Origin: Tissierellaceae bacterium
GTDB lineage: Bacteria; Bacillota; Clostridia; Tissierellales; Tissierellaceae
Length of the DNA: 34,862 nt
Assembly: GCA_018434075.1 (NCBI GenBank)
Contig: JAHDQA010000088.1
Coordinates: 1-34,862 of the forward strand
Direction of reading: 5' to 3'
Positions within the stretch are counted from its first letter, which is position 1. Each line of letters opens with the position of its first letter. The translations under genes and the position numbers were made by a program. The notes beneath the pieces are model-generated. The model worked only from the letters and a program-made list of their open reading frames with translations. It did no database searches and had not been told where the DNA came from. Shown in pieces: positions 27,054-34,862 of this stretch.

Positions 27054-27407
27054 ATGAATGATTTATTCAATTGCAATGGTTGTAAAAATAATTGCAGTAT
27101 TGAAATTATTAAAGACGGCAACCGCATAACATACAATGGTTATAAATGTTCAAAAGGTCTTTCCTATGCAAAATTAAATTCCAGCGAAGAATCAAAAATT
27201 GTGACCGCAAGGGCAATATTGACTAATGGAAAAATGTCAAAAATCCCTGTTAGGACTACTACTGAAATCCCTTGCAATCTAATTGCTGATGTAATTCAAA
27301 CGATAGAAAACACAAAAGTCCAAGCCCCTATAGAAAAAGGTACAGTCATAATTAAAAATATATTAGGTACTGGCGCAGATGTTGTGGCTCAGCGCAGAGT
27401 AGTATAA
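27054..27407 (+). CDS. DUF1667 protein, cysteine-rich
   Basis: This 117-residue protein resembles DUF1667. It opens with NDLFNCNGCKNNCSIEI and has a further cysteine in YKCSKGLSYAK, giving four N-terminal cysteines (C-x2-C-x3-C and one more) that could bind a metal or Fe-S cluster. The rest is 'TARAILTNGKMSKIPVRTT', typical of the family. In most anaerobes DUF1667 sits next to a FAD-dependent glycerol-3-phosphate-like oxidoreductase; none is beside this copy. I use ATG at 27054 after GAGGTG; a GTG at 27045 would overlap that site. Its 3' end overlaps the MATE gene by 19 bases, tail to tail. Confidence 0.85.
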   Translation: MNDLFNCNGCKNNCSIEIIKDGNRITYNGYKCSKGLSYAKLNSSEESKIVTARAILTNGKMSKIPVRTTTEIPCNLIADVIQTIENTKVQAPIEKGTVIIKNILGTGADVVAQRRVV

Positions 27408-28750
27408 TATATGTCTTTTCTAAATTCCATTGTAATCATTATATATAAAATAATACCCTTTAAAACACTTGACATGCTTATTGTCCACCAAACCCCTTCA
27501 ACTCCTAACGATGTGCCTGATAAAATGATTGCAGCTGGGATTCTTAGAATATTTAATGTTGTCCCAACAACTGTCGGAGGCAAAGTCTTTCCTAAACCAT
27601 TAAAAGACCCAGCTGTACCAATTTCAAGACTCATGAATGCTTGAGACAATCCTAAAATTCTCAAATAGGCACCACCTGCTTTTATTGCCAATGGATCCTC
27701 AGGAGTAAAAATGCTAAAAATCGGCTCAGGAAATAATATAAATAATAAAGAAACAGCCAAACCAAATCCCGTTAGAACTTTAATTCCTTTATGATATCCT
27801 TCCTTTACTCTATTATACTTCTTAGCCCCAAAGTTTTGTCCAACAAATGCTGACAGCGCAGCAGAAAATCCGTCTGATGTTGTCCATGATAACGACTCAA
27901 TCTGTGACCCAACTGTCATTACTGCAATTGGCAAAGCGCCAAATTTTGCTATAATTCTTGTAATTATCATGCTTACAAAAGCATGAACTGTATTTTGGAC
28001 TGCTGGTGGCAAACCAAGCTTAATTATAGTTATTGATTTTGTAATATCAAGTTTTTTAAATACCTTTACATGTGAATAAATAAGGTCATTTCTCTTGCCT
28101 GCTATGACAAAGCCTATTGTGACAATAAGCTGAGATAGTATTGTCGCTATCGCAGCTCCTTGAATTCCCATCTTAGGAAATGGACCCAATCCGAAGATTA
28201 GCGCTGGATCTATTATAATGTTAAATAAAAGACCAATAGCATTAGTTCTAAATGGAGTGACGCTATTTCCAGAACTATTAAGAGATACTGAAAATATTGG
28301 ATTTAATAAGTGGAAAATTATGCCCGAACCAATTATCCTTAAATATGATTCACTCATATGTATTACATCTAGTTCTTTTAAATTAAAGAATGAAATAAGT
28401 TCTTTATTAAATATCACTAAAATAGCAGCATATATCACCGCTATGATGATACCGGTTTGAAATCCAGTATTTGTGTAATCTTTTGCCTTTTTTATATCGC
28501 CTTTTCCAATATTTTGAGCTACATTTACTCCTAATCCAACTTGCGTGATTAAAACTAGTGAATTGGCAAGCCACATAAAAAAACCTGCAGTGCCTGCTGC
28601 AGCAACTGCTTTAGTGCTGAGTCTCCCTAGCCACATAACATCGGTTAGATTATACGCCATCTGTATAAATGAAGTTCCCATTATTGGAATTGCTAATTTT
28701 GTAAGAGTTTTGATGATATTTCCTTCAGTTAAATTTATATCTTTTGCCAT
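27389..28750 (-). CDS. MATE family efflux transporter
   Basis: This 453-residue polytopic transporter of the multidrug and toxic compound extrusion family has about twelve helices in two homologous halves. The N-half begins NLTEGNIIKTLTKLAIPIMGTSFIQMAYNLTDVMWLGRLS; the C-half centre has ITRIIAKFGALPIAVMTVGSQIESL. It probably exports cationic drugs or metabolites with Na+ or H+ coupling, but substrate cannot be read from sequence. I choose ATG at 28750 after GGAGGGAAGA rather than the ATG four codons upstream. It is convergent with the DUF1667 gene and overlaps it. Confidence 0.92.
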   Translation of the reverse strand: MAKDINLTEGNIIKTLTKLAIPIMGTSFIQMAYNLTDVMWLGRLSTKAVAAAGTAGFFMWLANSLVLITQVGLGVNVAQNIGKGDIKKAKDYTNTGFQTGIIIAVIYAAILVIFNKELISFFNLKELDVIHMSESYLRIIGSGIIFHLLNPIFSVSLNSSGNSVTPFRTNAIGLLFNIIIDPALIFGLGPFPKMGIQGAAIATILSQLIVTIGFVIAGKRNDLIYSHVKVFKKLDITKSITIIKLGLPPAVQNTVHAFVSMIITRIIAKFGALPIAVMTVGSQIESLSWTTSDGFSAALSAFVGQNFGAKKYNRVKEGYHKGIKVLTGFGLAVSLLFILFPEPIFSIFTPEDPLAIKAGGAYLRILGLSQAFMSLEIGTAGSFNGLGKTLPPTVVGTTLNILRIPAAIILSGTSLGVEGVWWTISMSSVLKGIILYIMITMEFRKDIYYTTLR

Positions 28751-28779
28751 TCTTCCCTCCATAGCGGTTGATATGAAAG

Positions 28780-28818
28780 TTTAAGCTCCTGGCTATTGAA
28801 TAATTCCTGGAGCTTAAA
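28780..28818 (-). terminator. Hairpin terminator after map
   Basis: TTTAAGCTCC pairs with GGAGCTTAAA, extended inward by TGG/CCT with one mismatch, around a 13-base loop. It lies three bases after the map stop. The T-tract on the minus strand is short, so some read-through into the MATE gene is possible. Confidence 0.55.
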
Positions 28819-28820
28819 TT

Positions 28821-29573
28821 TTATAAATCTTGATTTGTTAAAATCATCGGTCCATCTTTAGTAATTGCAATAGTATGTTCGTATTGAGCCGACAATTTGC
28901 CATCAAGAGTTCTAGCTGTCCATTCATTGTCATCTATTTTCATCGAATATACACCCTCATTTACCATCGGCTCAATCGTTATTACCATTCCTTCTGTCAA
29001 TCTAATTCCTCTATTTGGCTTTCCATAATGGGGTACTTGAGGGTCTTCATGCATCTCTTTCCCAATTCCATGACCCACAAAGTCTCTTACAACTGAGTAT
29101 CCGTTTGATTCAACAAAACTTTGAATCGCATATCCGATATCTCCTAATCTATTGCCAACAATAGCTTGTTCAATTCCTAAATACAATGCTTTTTTAGTGA
29201 CTTCTAAAAGATTTTTGGCATTCTCTGATATTTCTCCAACAGGATAGGACCATGCGGAATCAGCTAAATATCCTTCGTAATTCACAACCATATCTATAGT
29301 AACAATATCTCCCTCTTTTAATGGTTCTTTCCTTGGAAATCCATGGCAAATCTCATCGTTCACCGATGCGCATATAGCATAAGGAAACCCTCTATATCCT
29401 TTTTGTTCTGGATATGCTCCTATGCTTAGTAAATATTCATCTACAAAACGGTCTAATTCCAAAGTAGAGATTCCTGGTTTAATCATTGTAGCTAGTTTCC
29501 TATGGACATCCGCTAAAATTTCACCTGCTTTTTTCATCTTCAAGATTTCTTCTTGTGTCTTAATTATAATCAT
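28821..29573 (-). CDS. map: Methionine aminopeptidase, type I
   Basis: This enzyme removes the N-terminal methionine from new proteins. The 250-residue product keeps H77 near the substrate pocket and the metal ligands D94, D105, H168, E201 and E232. The type I 'GHGIGKEMHEDPQVPHYG' region is present. There is no N-terminal zinc-finger extension. The stretch around D105 reads GYLADSAWSYPVGE, unlike the common GDTSRTF form, so this may be a second or divergent MAP rather than the copy usually found beside the ribosomal protein cluster. The ATG overlaps closely with the end of the TPR gene (one base gap) and uses AAGGAT. Confidence 0.93.
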   Translation of the reverse strand: MIIIKTQEEILKMKKAGEILADVHRKLATMIKPGISTLELDRFVDEYLLSIGAYPEQKGYRGFPYAICASVNDEICHGFPRKEPLKEGDIVTIDMVVNYEGYLADSAWSYPVGEISENAKNLLEVTKKALYLGIEQAIVGNRLGDIGYAIQSFVESNGYSVVRDFVGHGIGKEMHEDPQVPHYGKPNRGIRLTEGMVITIEPMVNEGVYSMKIDDNEWTARTLDGKLSAQYEHTIAITKDGPMILTNQDL

Positions 29574-29574
29574 C

Positions 29575-30513
29575 TTAATATCCTTTCTTTGTACTGTTTA
29601 TTTCACTAATAAATTTCTTGTAAATATCAGTTTTTCTCATCAATTCAAAATCGCTGTCAGATATTATCCAATAATATAAGCCTTTATCCATCTCAATTGC
29701 TACATATAAATCGCTAATTGCTTTCTCATATTCTTTTGATATAGCATGACAGCATGCTCTGTTATAATACAAATCTGAAGCATTTGGGTTGAATATGATC
29801 CCTTCAGAAAGTATGGCGATTGCATCTTCGTATTTTCTTGCTTCAATGTAAATCTCTGACAAGTTTAAATACGTTTTATCATAGTTAGGATTTAGTCGTT
29901 TTGCAGTCATATAATGTTCAATTGCTAAATCAATTTCATTCATTTCTTTATATACCACTGCTATATTGAAATGTGATAAATAATACTCATTAGAAGCTTC
30001 TAAACTTCTATTGAGGTAATAAAGACTCTTCTCATAATCTTTTCGTCCTTCATAAATAGAACCAATATTATTCAAAACATATACATTGTCTTGTTCTAAC
30101 TCCAATATTTTAAGATATTCACTTAGTGCTAGCTCCTCATCTCCAAGTAAATCCAACAATCTTGCATGATTATACATAGCGTCTACATCAGATTTATTAT
30201 AAAAAAGCACTTTTTCATAATTATCCAGTGCTTTTTTATAATCTCCTATTTCCTCATATATAATACCTAAATACTTGAGTGCATCTGTATAATATGGATT
30301 GATGCTTATAGCTTTTTCCAAAGCTAATATTGATTCAGATATCAATCCCATTTCATTGTATATGGCACCTATATTAAAGAATGCAATAGCTTTTTCACTA
30401 TCATCTGAAATAAATTCTAATGCTTTGTTGTAGAAAGCAATAGCTTTCTCTTTATCGCCATCTAGATATGAATTTTCTGCTAATAAAAAATAATTTTTTG
30501 CTTTAACTTCCAT
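29575..30513 (-). CDS. Tetratricopeptide repeat protein
   Basis: This 312-residue protein is almost entirely TPR repeats, about eight to nine 34-residue units. Repeating markers are 'A...Y.kALe......A..nlG.iy...g....A...y.kal..np'. There is no signal peptide or membrane helix, so it is a cytoplasmic scaffold. Its partner is unknown. It is followed immediately by map and preceded by the nitroreductase gene 37 bases upstream, within the PAP2-to-map unit. AAGGAATGG lies ahead of the ATG. Confidence 0.9.
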   Translation of the reverse strand: MEVKAKNYFLLAENSYLDGDKEKAIAFYNKALEFISDDSEKAIAFFNIGAIYNEMGLISESILALEKAISINPYYTDALKYLGIIYEEIGDYKKALDNYEKVLFYNKSDVDAMYNHARLLDLLGDEELALSEYLKILELEQDNVYVLNNIGSIYEGRKDYEKSLYYLNRSLEASNEYYLSHFNIAVVYKEMNEIDLAIEHYMTAKRLNPNYDKTYLNLSEIYIEARKYEDAIAILSEGIIFNPNASDLYYNRACCHAISKEYEKAISDLYVAIEMDKGLYYWIISDSDFELMRKTDIYKKFISEINSTKKGY

Positions 30514-30550
30514 TTTCCATTCCTTTATAAATATAAATTGAGATATTTAA

Positions 30551-31357
30551 TTATATCTTATATCTCCCTATTAGAATATATTTTTCGTTTTTATGCTCAG
30601 TTTTTTCTAACACTAGCTCCCACTTGTTGTTTATCCCTTGGATTTTAGCTAATTCTTCGAAATAATACATGATGATCCCTGCATCAATATAGTTAATATC
30701 GCCATCGTCAACCAATAATAATTCAACGTAGTCATCATGCAGTATAAATCTCCATGGTTGTTTGTTTAAAGTAGATGGTGCAAATCTAACATAGAAAAAC
30801 AAGTCTCCTAATCCTCGATTTTCGAGTTCACTAATACTTGCATTTTTATCAAGGTTATTTATATAAACCATTTCTTCTACGCCAATTCTTTCACTAAAAG
30901 GTTCTTGTGCAAATGGGCTCTTAGGTTTTGGGTACCCTATTGCTAATAAGTAATTAACCTTGCTTGAGTCTTCGCCAAAAACTTGTTCTTTTAATTCAGA
31001 ATCTACATTGCTTAAACTGATCCAACATGTTCCAATCCCTAAATTATTTAATTCTGTTATGACTTTTTCCATGAAATACCCGCTGTATATCACAGATTCT
31101 CGCTTGCTTGTTTCATTTTCTAGCGCTATATAATGAGGGCTTTCTATCATAACTCCTGAATAGCCAGCTACGCCTTTTAAATTTTTATAAATATTTTTAC
31201 CATACTCATATAATTTCATCTTAATTAAATGTTGTTGCGCCTTAAAATTAATATCCGCTATAATATCTTCAATTTTCTTATAATCGCTTTCTGTAAGCGG
31301 TTTATCTTTAAATTCTCTTGTTGATTTTCGAGTCTTTAAAAAATTCATCATGTTCAT
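30551..31357 (-). CDS. Nitroreductase family protein (TM1586-like)
   Basis: This 268-residue FMN-dependent oxidoreductase-like protein begins MNFLKTRKSTREFKDKPLT, the family start. It has LGIGTCWISL near 115 and a second half with LGDLFFYVRFAPSTLNKQPWRFIL near 195-220. Two nitroreductase halves in one chain fit the TM1586 subfamily rather than NfsB-like dimers. The start ATG at 31357 follows GAGGGGG; a longer frame reaching 31372 would pass through the ribosome site. Substrate is unknown. It is second in the PAP2-nitroreductase-TPR-map group. Confidence 0.88.
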   Translation of the reverse strand: MNMMNFLKTRKSTREFKDKPLTESDYKKIEDIIADINFKAQQHLIKMKLYEYGKNIYKNLKGVAGYSGVMIESPHYIALENETSKRESVIYSGYFMEKVITELNNLGIGTCWISLSNVDSELKEQVFGEDSSKVNYLLAIGYPKPKSPFAQEPFSERIGVEEMVYINNLDKNASISELENRGLGDLFFYVRFAPSTLNKQPWRFILHDDYVELLLVDDGDINYIDAGIIMYYFEELAKIQGINNKWELVLEKTEHKNEKYILIGRYKI

Positions 31358-31374
31358 AATAATCCCCCTCAATT

Positions 31375-31938
31375 TTATAATTTGAATACTGTAAATAAGT
31401 TATTTAACATATGCACTGCCCATTGGAAATAATAGTGAACTATAAATGTAGAGGTTATTCCCAAAATGACACCCGCTAATACATCTGATGGGAAATGAAC
31501 TCCCAGATAAATTCTGCTTATGCCAATCAAAACGGCAAACAATACGGTAAAAGGCAACATCTGTGGATAGTTTATTGAAATAACTACGGCCACACAAAAA
31601 CTAGCCGTAGTATGCCCTGACGGGAATGAATAATCTTTCATTTCTATTCCGAAAGTATTTAAATCATTTAATACTTTATACGGTCTCTGCCTGCCAAGTG
31701 TTCTTTTTAAAATTTGTACAAGAAATTGACTGAACATAAGCGCCACAAGTAGTTCAATTCCCAAATATCTTATCTTCCCACTTCCGAACAATATCAATAT
31801 GCATGATATAATCGTATTAAATATTGCTCCACCAAAATTTGTTATAAAATACATTATTCTGTCAAGCCAACCATTTTTAATTCTCTTATTGAATATGTCT
31901 ATAAAATAGTCATCAAATCTATGAAATAATTTTTTCAT
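31375..31938 (-). CDS. PAP2 superfamily phosphatase
   Basis: This integral membrane phosphatase has 187 residues and about five to six helices. The three PAP2 motifs are seen: KRTLGRQRPYK near 84-95, PSGHTTASF near 117 and RIYLGVHFPSDVLAG near 150. The likely roles are undecaprenyl pyrophosphate (BcrC-like) or phosphatidic acid dephosphorylation; sequence alone does not separate them. It has an AGAGGTG site and a TATAAT -10 upstream, and it heads the leftward operon. The first-person signals (basic start, inside N-terminus) fit a membrane insertion with the catalytic residues outside. Confidence 0.92.
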   Translation of the reverse strand: MKKLFHRFDDYFIDIFNKRIKNGWLDRIMYFITNFGGAIFNTIISCILILFGSGKIRYLGIELLVALMFSQFLVQILKRTLGRQRPYKVLNDLNTFGIEMKDYSFPSGHTTASFCVAVVISINYPQMLPFTVLFAVLIGISRIYLGVHFPSDVLAGVILGITSTFIVHYYFQWAVHMLNNLFTVFKL

Positions 31939-31948
31939 CTTTCACCTC

Positions 31949-31976
31949 TTGACTTACTATTATTATAGTATATTAT
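31949..31976 (+). promoter_or_regulatory. Promoter of the UvrD-like helicase gene
   Basis: TTGACT (31949-31954) and TATTAT (31971-31976) are 16 bases apart. The spacer is a dyad, TACTAT-TATT-ATAGTA (31955-31970). An alternative TATAAT lies at 31994. The leader to the ATG at 32040 has a strong AAGGAGGAT site. Confidence 0.5.
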
Positions 31977-32039
31977 TACAAATGAATAAAGAGTATAATT
32001 AAAAACAGAGATATAATATTACCTGATAAGGAGGATAAA

Positions 32040-33908
32040 ATGCAATTAAGTGAAGAACAAAAGTCTGCAGTCTCCCATTTATATGGTCCAGCTCTGATCT
32101 TAGCAGTGCCAGGTTCAGGAAAGACTACAGTTTTAATTCATCGTATATATAATTTAGTTAACATAAATAAAATTCGCCCTAATAAAATACTATCAATCAC
32201 ATTCAGCAAAGCATCTGCTCTTGATATGAAAATGAGATATCAGCAATTATTTCATGAAGATTCAATGGTTCCACCTTTTATGACCATTCATGCTTTTTGT
32301 TATGAAGTCATTCGAGCTTATTCAAAGAAAGCTAATAAAAATTACTTCTTAATAGAAAATGAGGCTACAAAAATAAATAAATATACTTTAATATCAAGTA
32401 TATATCTAAATATAAATAAAAATATGATAACAGAAGAAAAACTTGAAAATTTCTTTTCATATGCAGGATATATTAAAAATATGTGTATTACGCCTGAAGA
32501 ATTTATAAAAAACAAAAAAATTGATGTAGAAAATTTCATTGATATATTTTATTTATACGAAAAGTACAAGAAAGACAATAATTATATTGATTTTGACGAT
32601 ATGTTATCAATGGCGTATGAAATCCTATCCAATGACAAGAAAATCTTAAATTATTATAAAAATAAATATGACTTTATACAAGTCGATGAAGGACAAGACA
32701 CTTCAATTATTCAGTTCAAAATCATCAACCTAATTTCAAGTCCATCTAACAATATATTTATTGTAGCGGATGATGATCAATCAATATATGGTTTTCGAGG
32801 CGCTTATCCAAAGCAATTGCTAGAATTTAATAAAATGTACCCAAATGGAAAAGTTTACTACCTGAAAGAGAATTATCGTTCGTCAAAAAATATAGTAAAT
32901 GCAAGTTATTCATTCATATCAAATAATATAAATAGATATGATAAAGATATTTTTACAAGAAATCCTTATAAATCACCTGTAAAAATATTAAAATTTAAAT
33001 CTATCTTAGATCAATATGGGTTTATTATTGATGAAATAAATAATAATTTAGATAAATCAATGGCAGTCCTTTACAGAAATAATTTATCTTCAATTGGATT
33101 AATCTACTTTTTGACTAAAAAAAATTACAAATTCTACATGAGGGATTTTAAATTGAAGTTTTTTAATCACTGGTTGCTAAAAGACATATTTAACTTTATA
33201 GAATTTTCTCGTAAACCAACAGATGTGCAATTGTATTCAAAGATTTATTACAAAAAGAAGGGATATATTTCAAAAAAAATGGTTGCTTGGGCTTATACAC
33301 ACCCAAGTAGTAGAAGTGTGTTTTCTAATTTGTTATCTTATCCTGGTTTAAGTGAATTTTACAAAACCAGAATTAGAGAATTAGAGCTTGATTTTAAGAA
33401 AATAAGCAATTTAAACATAAAAGACGCAATTGACTATATAGTCTTTAACCTAAATTACCATGACTACATAAAAGAAAATTCCAATAGGCTTGGCTACACG
33501 TACGAAACAATTATGCAAATGATTTTTTATTTGAAATTAATAGCAGAAGATGTAAAATCAGTTGATGAGTTTCGCTCCAAATTGACAAACCTAGAAAAAA
33601 TCATAAAAGATTCCTCTAAGGAAAAAAGCAATTTATTGCTATCCACAATTCATGGAGCTAAAGGCTTAGAATTCGATAAAGTAATAATGATCGATCTAAT
33701 TAATGGCCAGTTTCCTAGTTCTTCTAGTTTGGATTTAAAAAATGGAGGAAATATATTCGACTTTGAAGAGGAACGCAGATTGTTCTATGTGGGCATGACT
33801 AGAGCAAAAGAAGAACTTACACTCACATGTTACAATGTCTTAGACTCAACATTTGTAAAACAATCTGAATTCATCGATGAATTGAATAAAATAAATAGCG
33901 CTAAATGA
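32040..33908 (+). CDS. UvrD/Rep-type superfamily 1 helicase
   Basis: This ATP-dependent 3'-5' DNA helicase of SF1A, 622 residues, is shorter than PcrA/UvrD (about 720). Motifs in order: Q-motif LSEEQKSAV, Walker A VPGSGKTT at 23-30, Walker B variant VDEGQD at 215-220, VADDDQSIYGFRGAYP near 242-257, ENYRSSKNIV (motif IV), STIHGAKGLEFDKVIM near 540 and RRLFYVGMTRAKEELTL near 583. The C-terminal extension that PcrA uses to contact RNA polymerase is missing. The gene ends 8 bases inside the HAD gene's tail. Genome maintenance is likely, with details unknown. Confidence 0.92.
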   Translation: MQLSEEQKSAVSHLYGPALILAVPGSGKTTVLIHRIYNLVNINKIRPNKILSITFSKASALDMKMRYQQLFHEDSMVPPFMTIHAFCYEVIRAYSKKANKNYFLIENEATKINKYTLISSIYLNINKNMITEEKLENFFSYAGYIKNMCITPEEFIKNKKIDVENFIDIFYLYEKYKKDNNYIDFDDMLSMAYEILSNDKKILNYYKNKYDFIQVDEGQDTSIIQFKIINLISSPSNNIFIVADDDQSIYGFRGAYPKQLLEFNKMYPNGKVYYLKENYRSSKNIVNASYSFISNNINRYDKDIFTRNPYKSPVKILKFKSILDQYGFIIDEINNNLDKSMAVLYRNNLSSIGLIYFLTKKNYKFYMRDFKLKFFNHWLLKDIFNFIEFSRKPTDVQLYSKIYYKKKGYISKKMVAWAYTHPSSRSVFSNLLSYPGLSEFYKTRIRELELDFKKISNLNIKDAIDYIVFNLNYHDYIKENSNRLGYTYETIMQMIFYLKLIAEDVKSVDEFRSKLTNLEKIIKDSSKEKSNLLLSTIHGAKGLEFDKVIMIDLINGQFPSSSSLDLKNGGNIFDFEEERRLFYVGMTRAKEELTLTCYNVLDSTFVKQSEFIDELNKINSAK

Positions 33909-34626
33909 GTTCAACATCCGAATTTAGTTTATATATTACATTTTTCCTTTCTACTATTATTTGAATTTTCTTTGACAAGGAGTCGTCATTTTTTATCATA
34001 TTTAGTAATTCAAGGTTTGGATTTATTGCTATCGGATTGCCAACTAATTTCAACATTGAAAAGTCGCCAGAAGTATCGCCATAAGCAAAGCTCTGTGTTA
34101 AATTCACATCATATTTGTCAATTATCTCATTTAGTGCTTTTTCCTTGCTTTCAGAATCCCACATCTTGATTAGTTCGCCAGTGAAACAATTGTTTTCATC
34201 GACTAGATACACAGAGCCTCTATATTCTGTAGCTCCATATTTTTTTGCCATTTCAGAAACTAAAAAGTCCGGACTTCCGGAGATAAAAAATATGTCATGC
34301 CCATTTTCTTTATGCCATTCTATTTGTCTCCTAGAATATTTATAAACCATGTCCCAATTCAATTCTATTACATGCTTTGCAATAAATTCCATATAGTCTT
34401 TTCTTATCCCTTTTAATTCTTCAACATATACATCAGCAAGTATTTCTAAATACTCCTCAAAATCGCCATATCTTTTCTCCCAGTCTAAATATGCCTTTTC
34501 TATCTTGGTATACCAAATTTCAGGGCTTATAATCTCAAAAGCAATTAATTTTCTAAAGTGCTCTATCATTAAAGACTTTCTAAAAATAGTTCCATCAATA
34601 TCAAAAAACGCAGCAGTATTGCTCAT
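33901..34626 (-). CDS. HAD-IB family phosphatase
   Basis: This 241-residue hydrolase of the haloacid dehalogenase family has the nucleophile motif FFDIDGT (D9, D11), motif II FISGSPDFLV near 103-112, a conserved Lys and motif III YGDTSGDFSML near 180. The insertion between motifs I and II is a small helical C1 cap, as in SerB-like and phospholipid or phosphorylcholine phosphatases. The start is ATG at 34626 after AAAGGAGTGA; the long frame from 34695 includes 23 hydrophobic residues with no ribosome site. It is convergent with the helicase gene and overlaps it by 8 bases. Substrate is unknown. Confidence 0.9.
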   Translation of the reverse strand: MSNTAAFFDIDGTIFRKSLMIEHFRKLIAFEIISPEIWYTKIEKAYLDWEKRYGDFEEYLEILADVYVEELKGIRKDYMEFIAKHVIELNWDMVYKYSRRQIEWHKENGHDIFFISGSPDFLVSEMAKKYGATEYRGSVYLVDENNCFTGELIKMWDSESKEKALNEIIDKYDVNLTQSFAYGDTSGDFSMLKLVGNPIAINPNLELLNMIKNDDSLSKKIQIIVERKNVIYKLNSDVELI

Positions 34627-34741
34627 ATTAATCACTCCTTTGAATTTTTTGATTGTACTTTGGGCTATTATAATGCTAATAATAATTATTGTCAAATATA
34701 GGTTCTATAATAAATGTTGGGGAGTGAATCTTTTATGATAA

Positions 34742-34862
34742 TGTCTCATTATACCATTTATGATTATGTCCCAAAAATATAAAAATATTGTATAATAAAC
34801 TTCTGAATACAAAAATGAGGTGATGACATTTAAAAAGATTGAGTTAAACATGAGAGAACAAG
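34742..34862 (+). mobile_element. Possible left end of an insertion sequence (incomplete)
   Basis: The last 120 bases contain a near-repeat TTTATGATAATGTC (34732-34745) and TTTATGATTATGTC (34757-34770), a small dyad ATAATG-TCT-CATTAT, and a TATAAT box (34791-34796) ahead of the edge gene. TGTCTCATT and TGTCCCAAA starts are what I recall for ends of ISNCY/IS1202-type elements. The other end is beyond the window, so this is a suggestion only. Confidence 0.3.
34823..34862 (+). CDS. Start of a gene cut by the window edge, possibly an ISNCY/IS1202-type transposase
   Basis: Only 13 codons are visible: MTFKKIELNMREQ, from ATG at 34823. GAGGTG lies immediately ahead and so is too close for an ideal ribosome site; GTG at 34820 is an alternative. 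The KKIELNMREQ start resembles the N-termini of ISNCY/IS1202-group transposases (pattern K-hydrophobic-E-L-x-M-x-E-Q) as I remember them. Thirteen residues are not enough for a firm call. Confidence 0.35.
   Translation, partial: MTFKKIELNMREQ

Noticed and set aside
34627..34695. Hydrophobic N-terminal extension of the HAD phosphatase as a membrane anchor
   Set aside because: No ribosome site precedes it, whereas AAAGGAGTGA sits directly before the ATG at 34626, next to the conserved DxDGT motif.
1..34862. CRISPR arrays, tRNA or rRNA genes, prophage genes, defence systems
   Set aside because: I found no regular repeat-spacer pattern, no cloverleaf candidates in the short intergenic gaps, and no recognisable defence or phage proteins.

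Overview
The window is AT-rich chromosomal DNA from a low-GC Gram-positive bacterium, most likely an anaerobic member of Clostridia (a Tissierellales-like lineage is my guess, not shown). The reasons are the base composition, strong GGAGG-type ribosome binding sites, frequent TTG/GTG starts, an ftsE-ftsX-M23-S41 cell-division cluster, a Bacillus-type SOS box, a B12 riboswitch and oxygen-sensitive Fe-S enzymes such as QueG. All genes are intact except one cut by the right edge. Most read on the minus strand. I see no tRNA, rRNA, CRISPR or prophage.

Left part (1-8090): uvrB-uvrA, the excision repair pair, reads leftward from a promoter carrying a LexA box. Divergent from it is a membrane-anchored, probably extracytoplasmic protein of unknown function. 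An S41 carboxy-terminal protease follows.

Cell wall and envelope (6808-15006): ftsE, ftsX, a coiled-coil M23 peptidoglycan hydrolase and the S41 protease form one cluster on the minus strand. Divergent to it is a plus-strand operon of 5-formyl-THF cyclo-ligase, a GT4 glycosyltransferase, two tandem DUF4330-like membrane proteins and an O-antigen ligase/polymerase. This looks like a surface glycan locus.

B12 block (15014-19710): a cobalamin riboswitch with an intrinsic terminator leads btuF-btuC-btuD, and a class V aminotransferase follows btuD. BtuD carries an extra C-terminal domain of about 155 residues that I cannot assign.

Middle (19769-28820): vanW-family protein, nth, DUF503; kbl; the cobalamin-dependent enzyme queG; rodA; tdk; mgtC; an orphan DUF1667 protein; a MATE exporter.

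Right part (28821-34862): a PAP2-nitroreductase-TPR-map operon, a UvrD-like helicase, a HAD-IB phosphatase, and at the edge what may be the left end of an insertion sequence.

Most of the window is ordinary housekeeping content. The items most worth following up are the BtuD fusion domain, the tandem DUF4330 pair inside a glycan operon, the B12-linked aminotransferase and the possible insertion sequence end.
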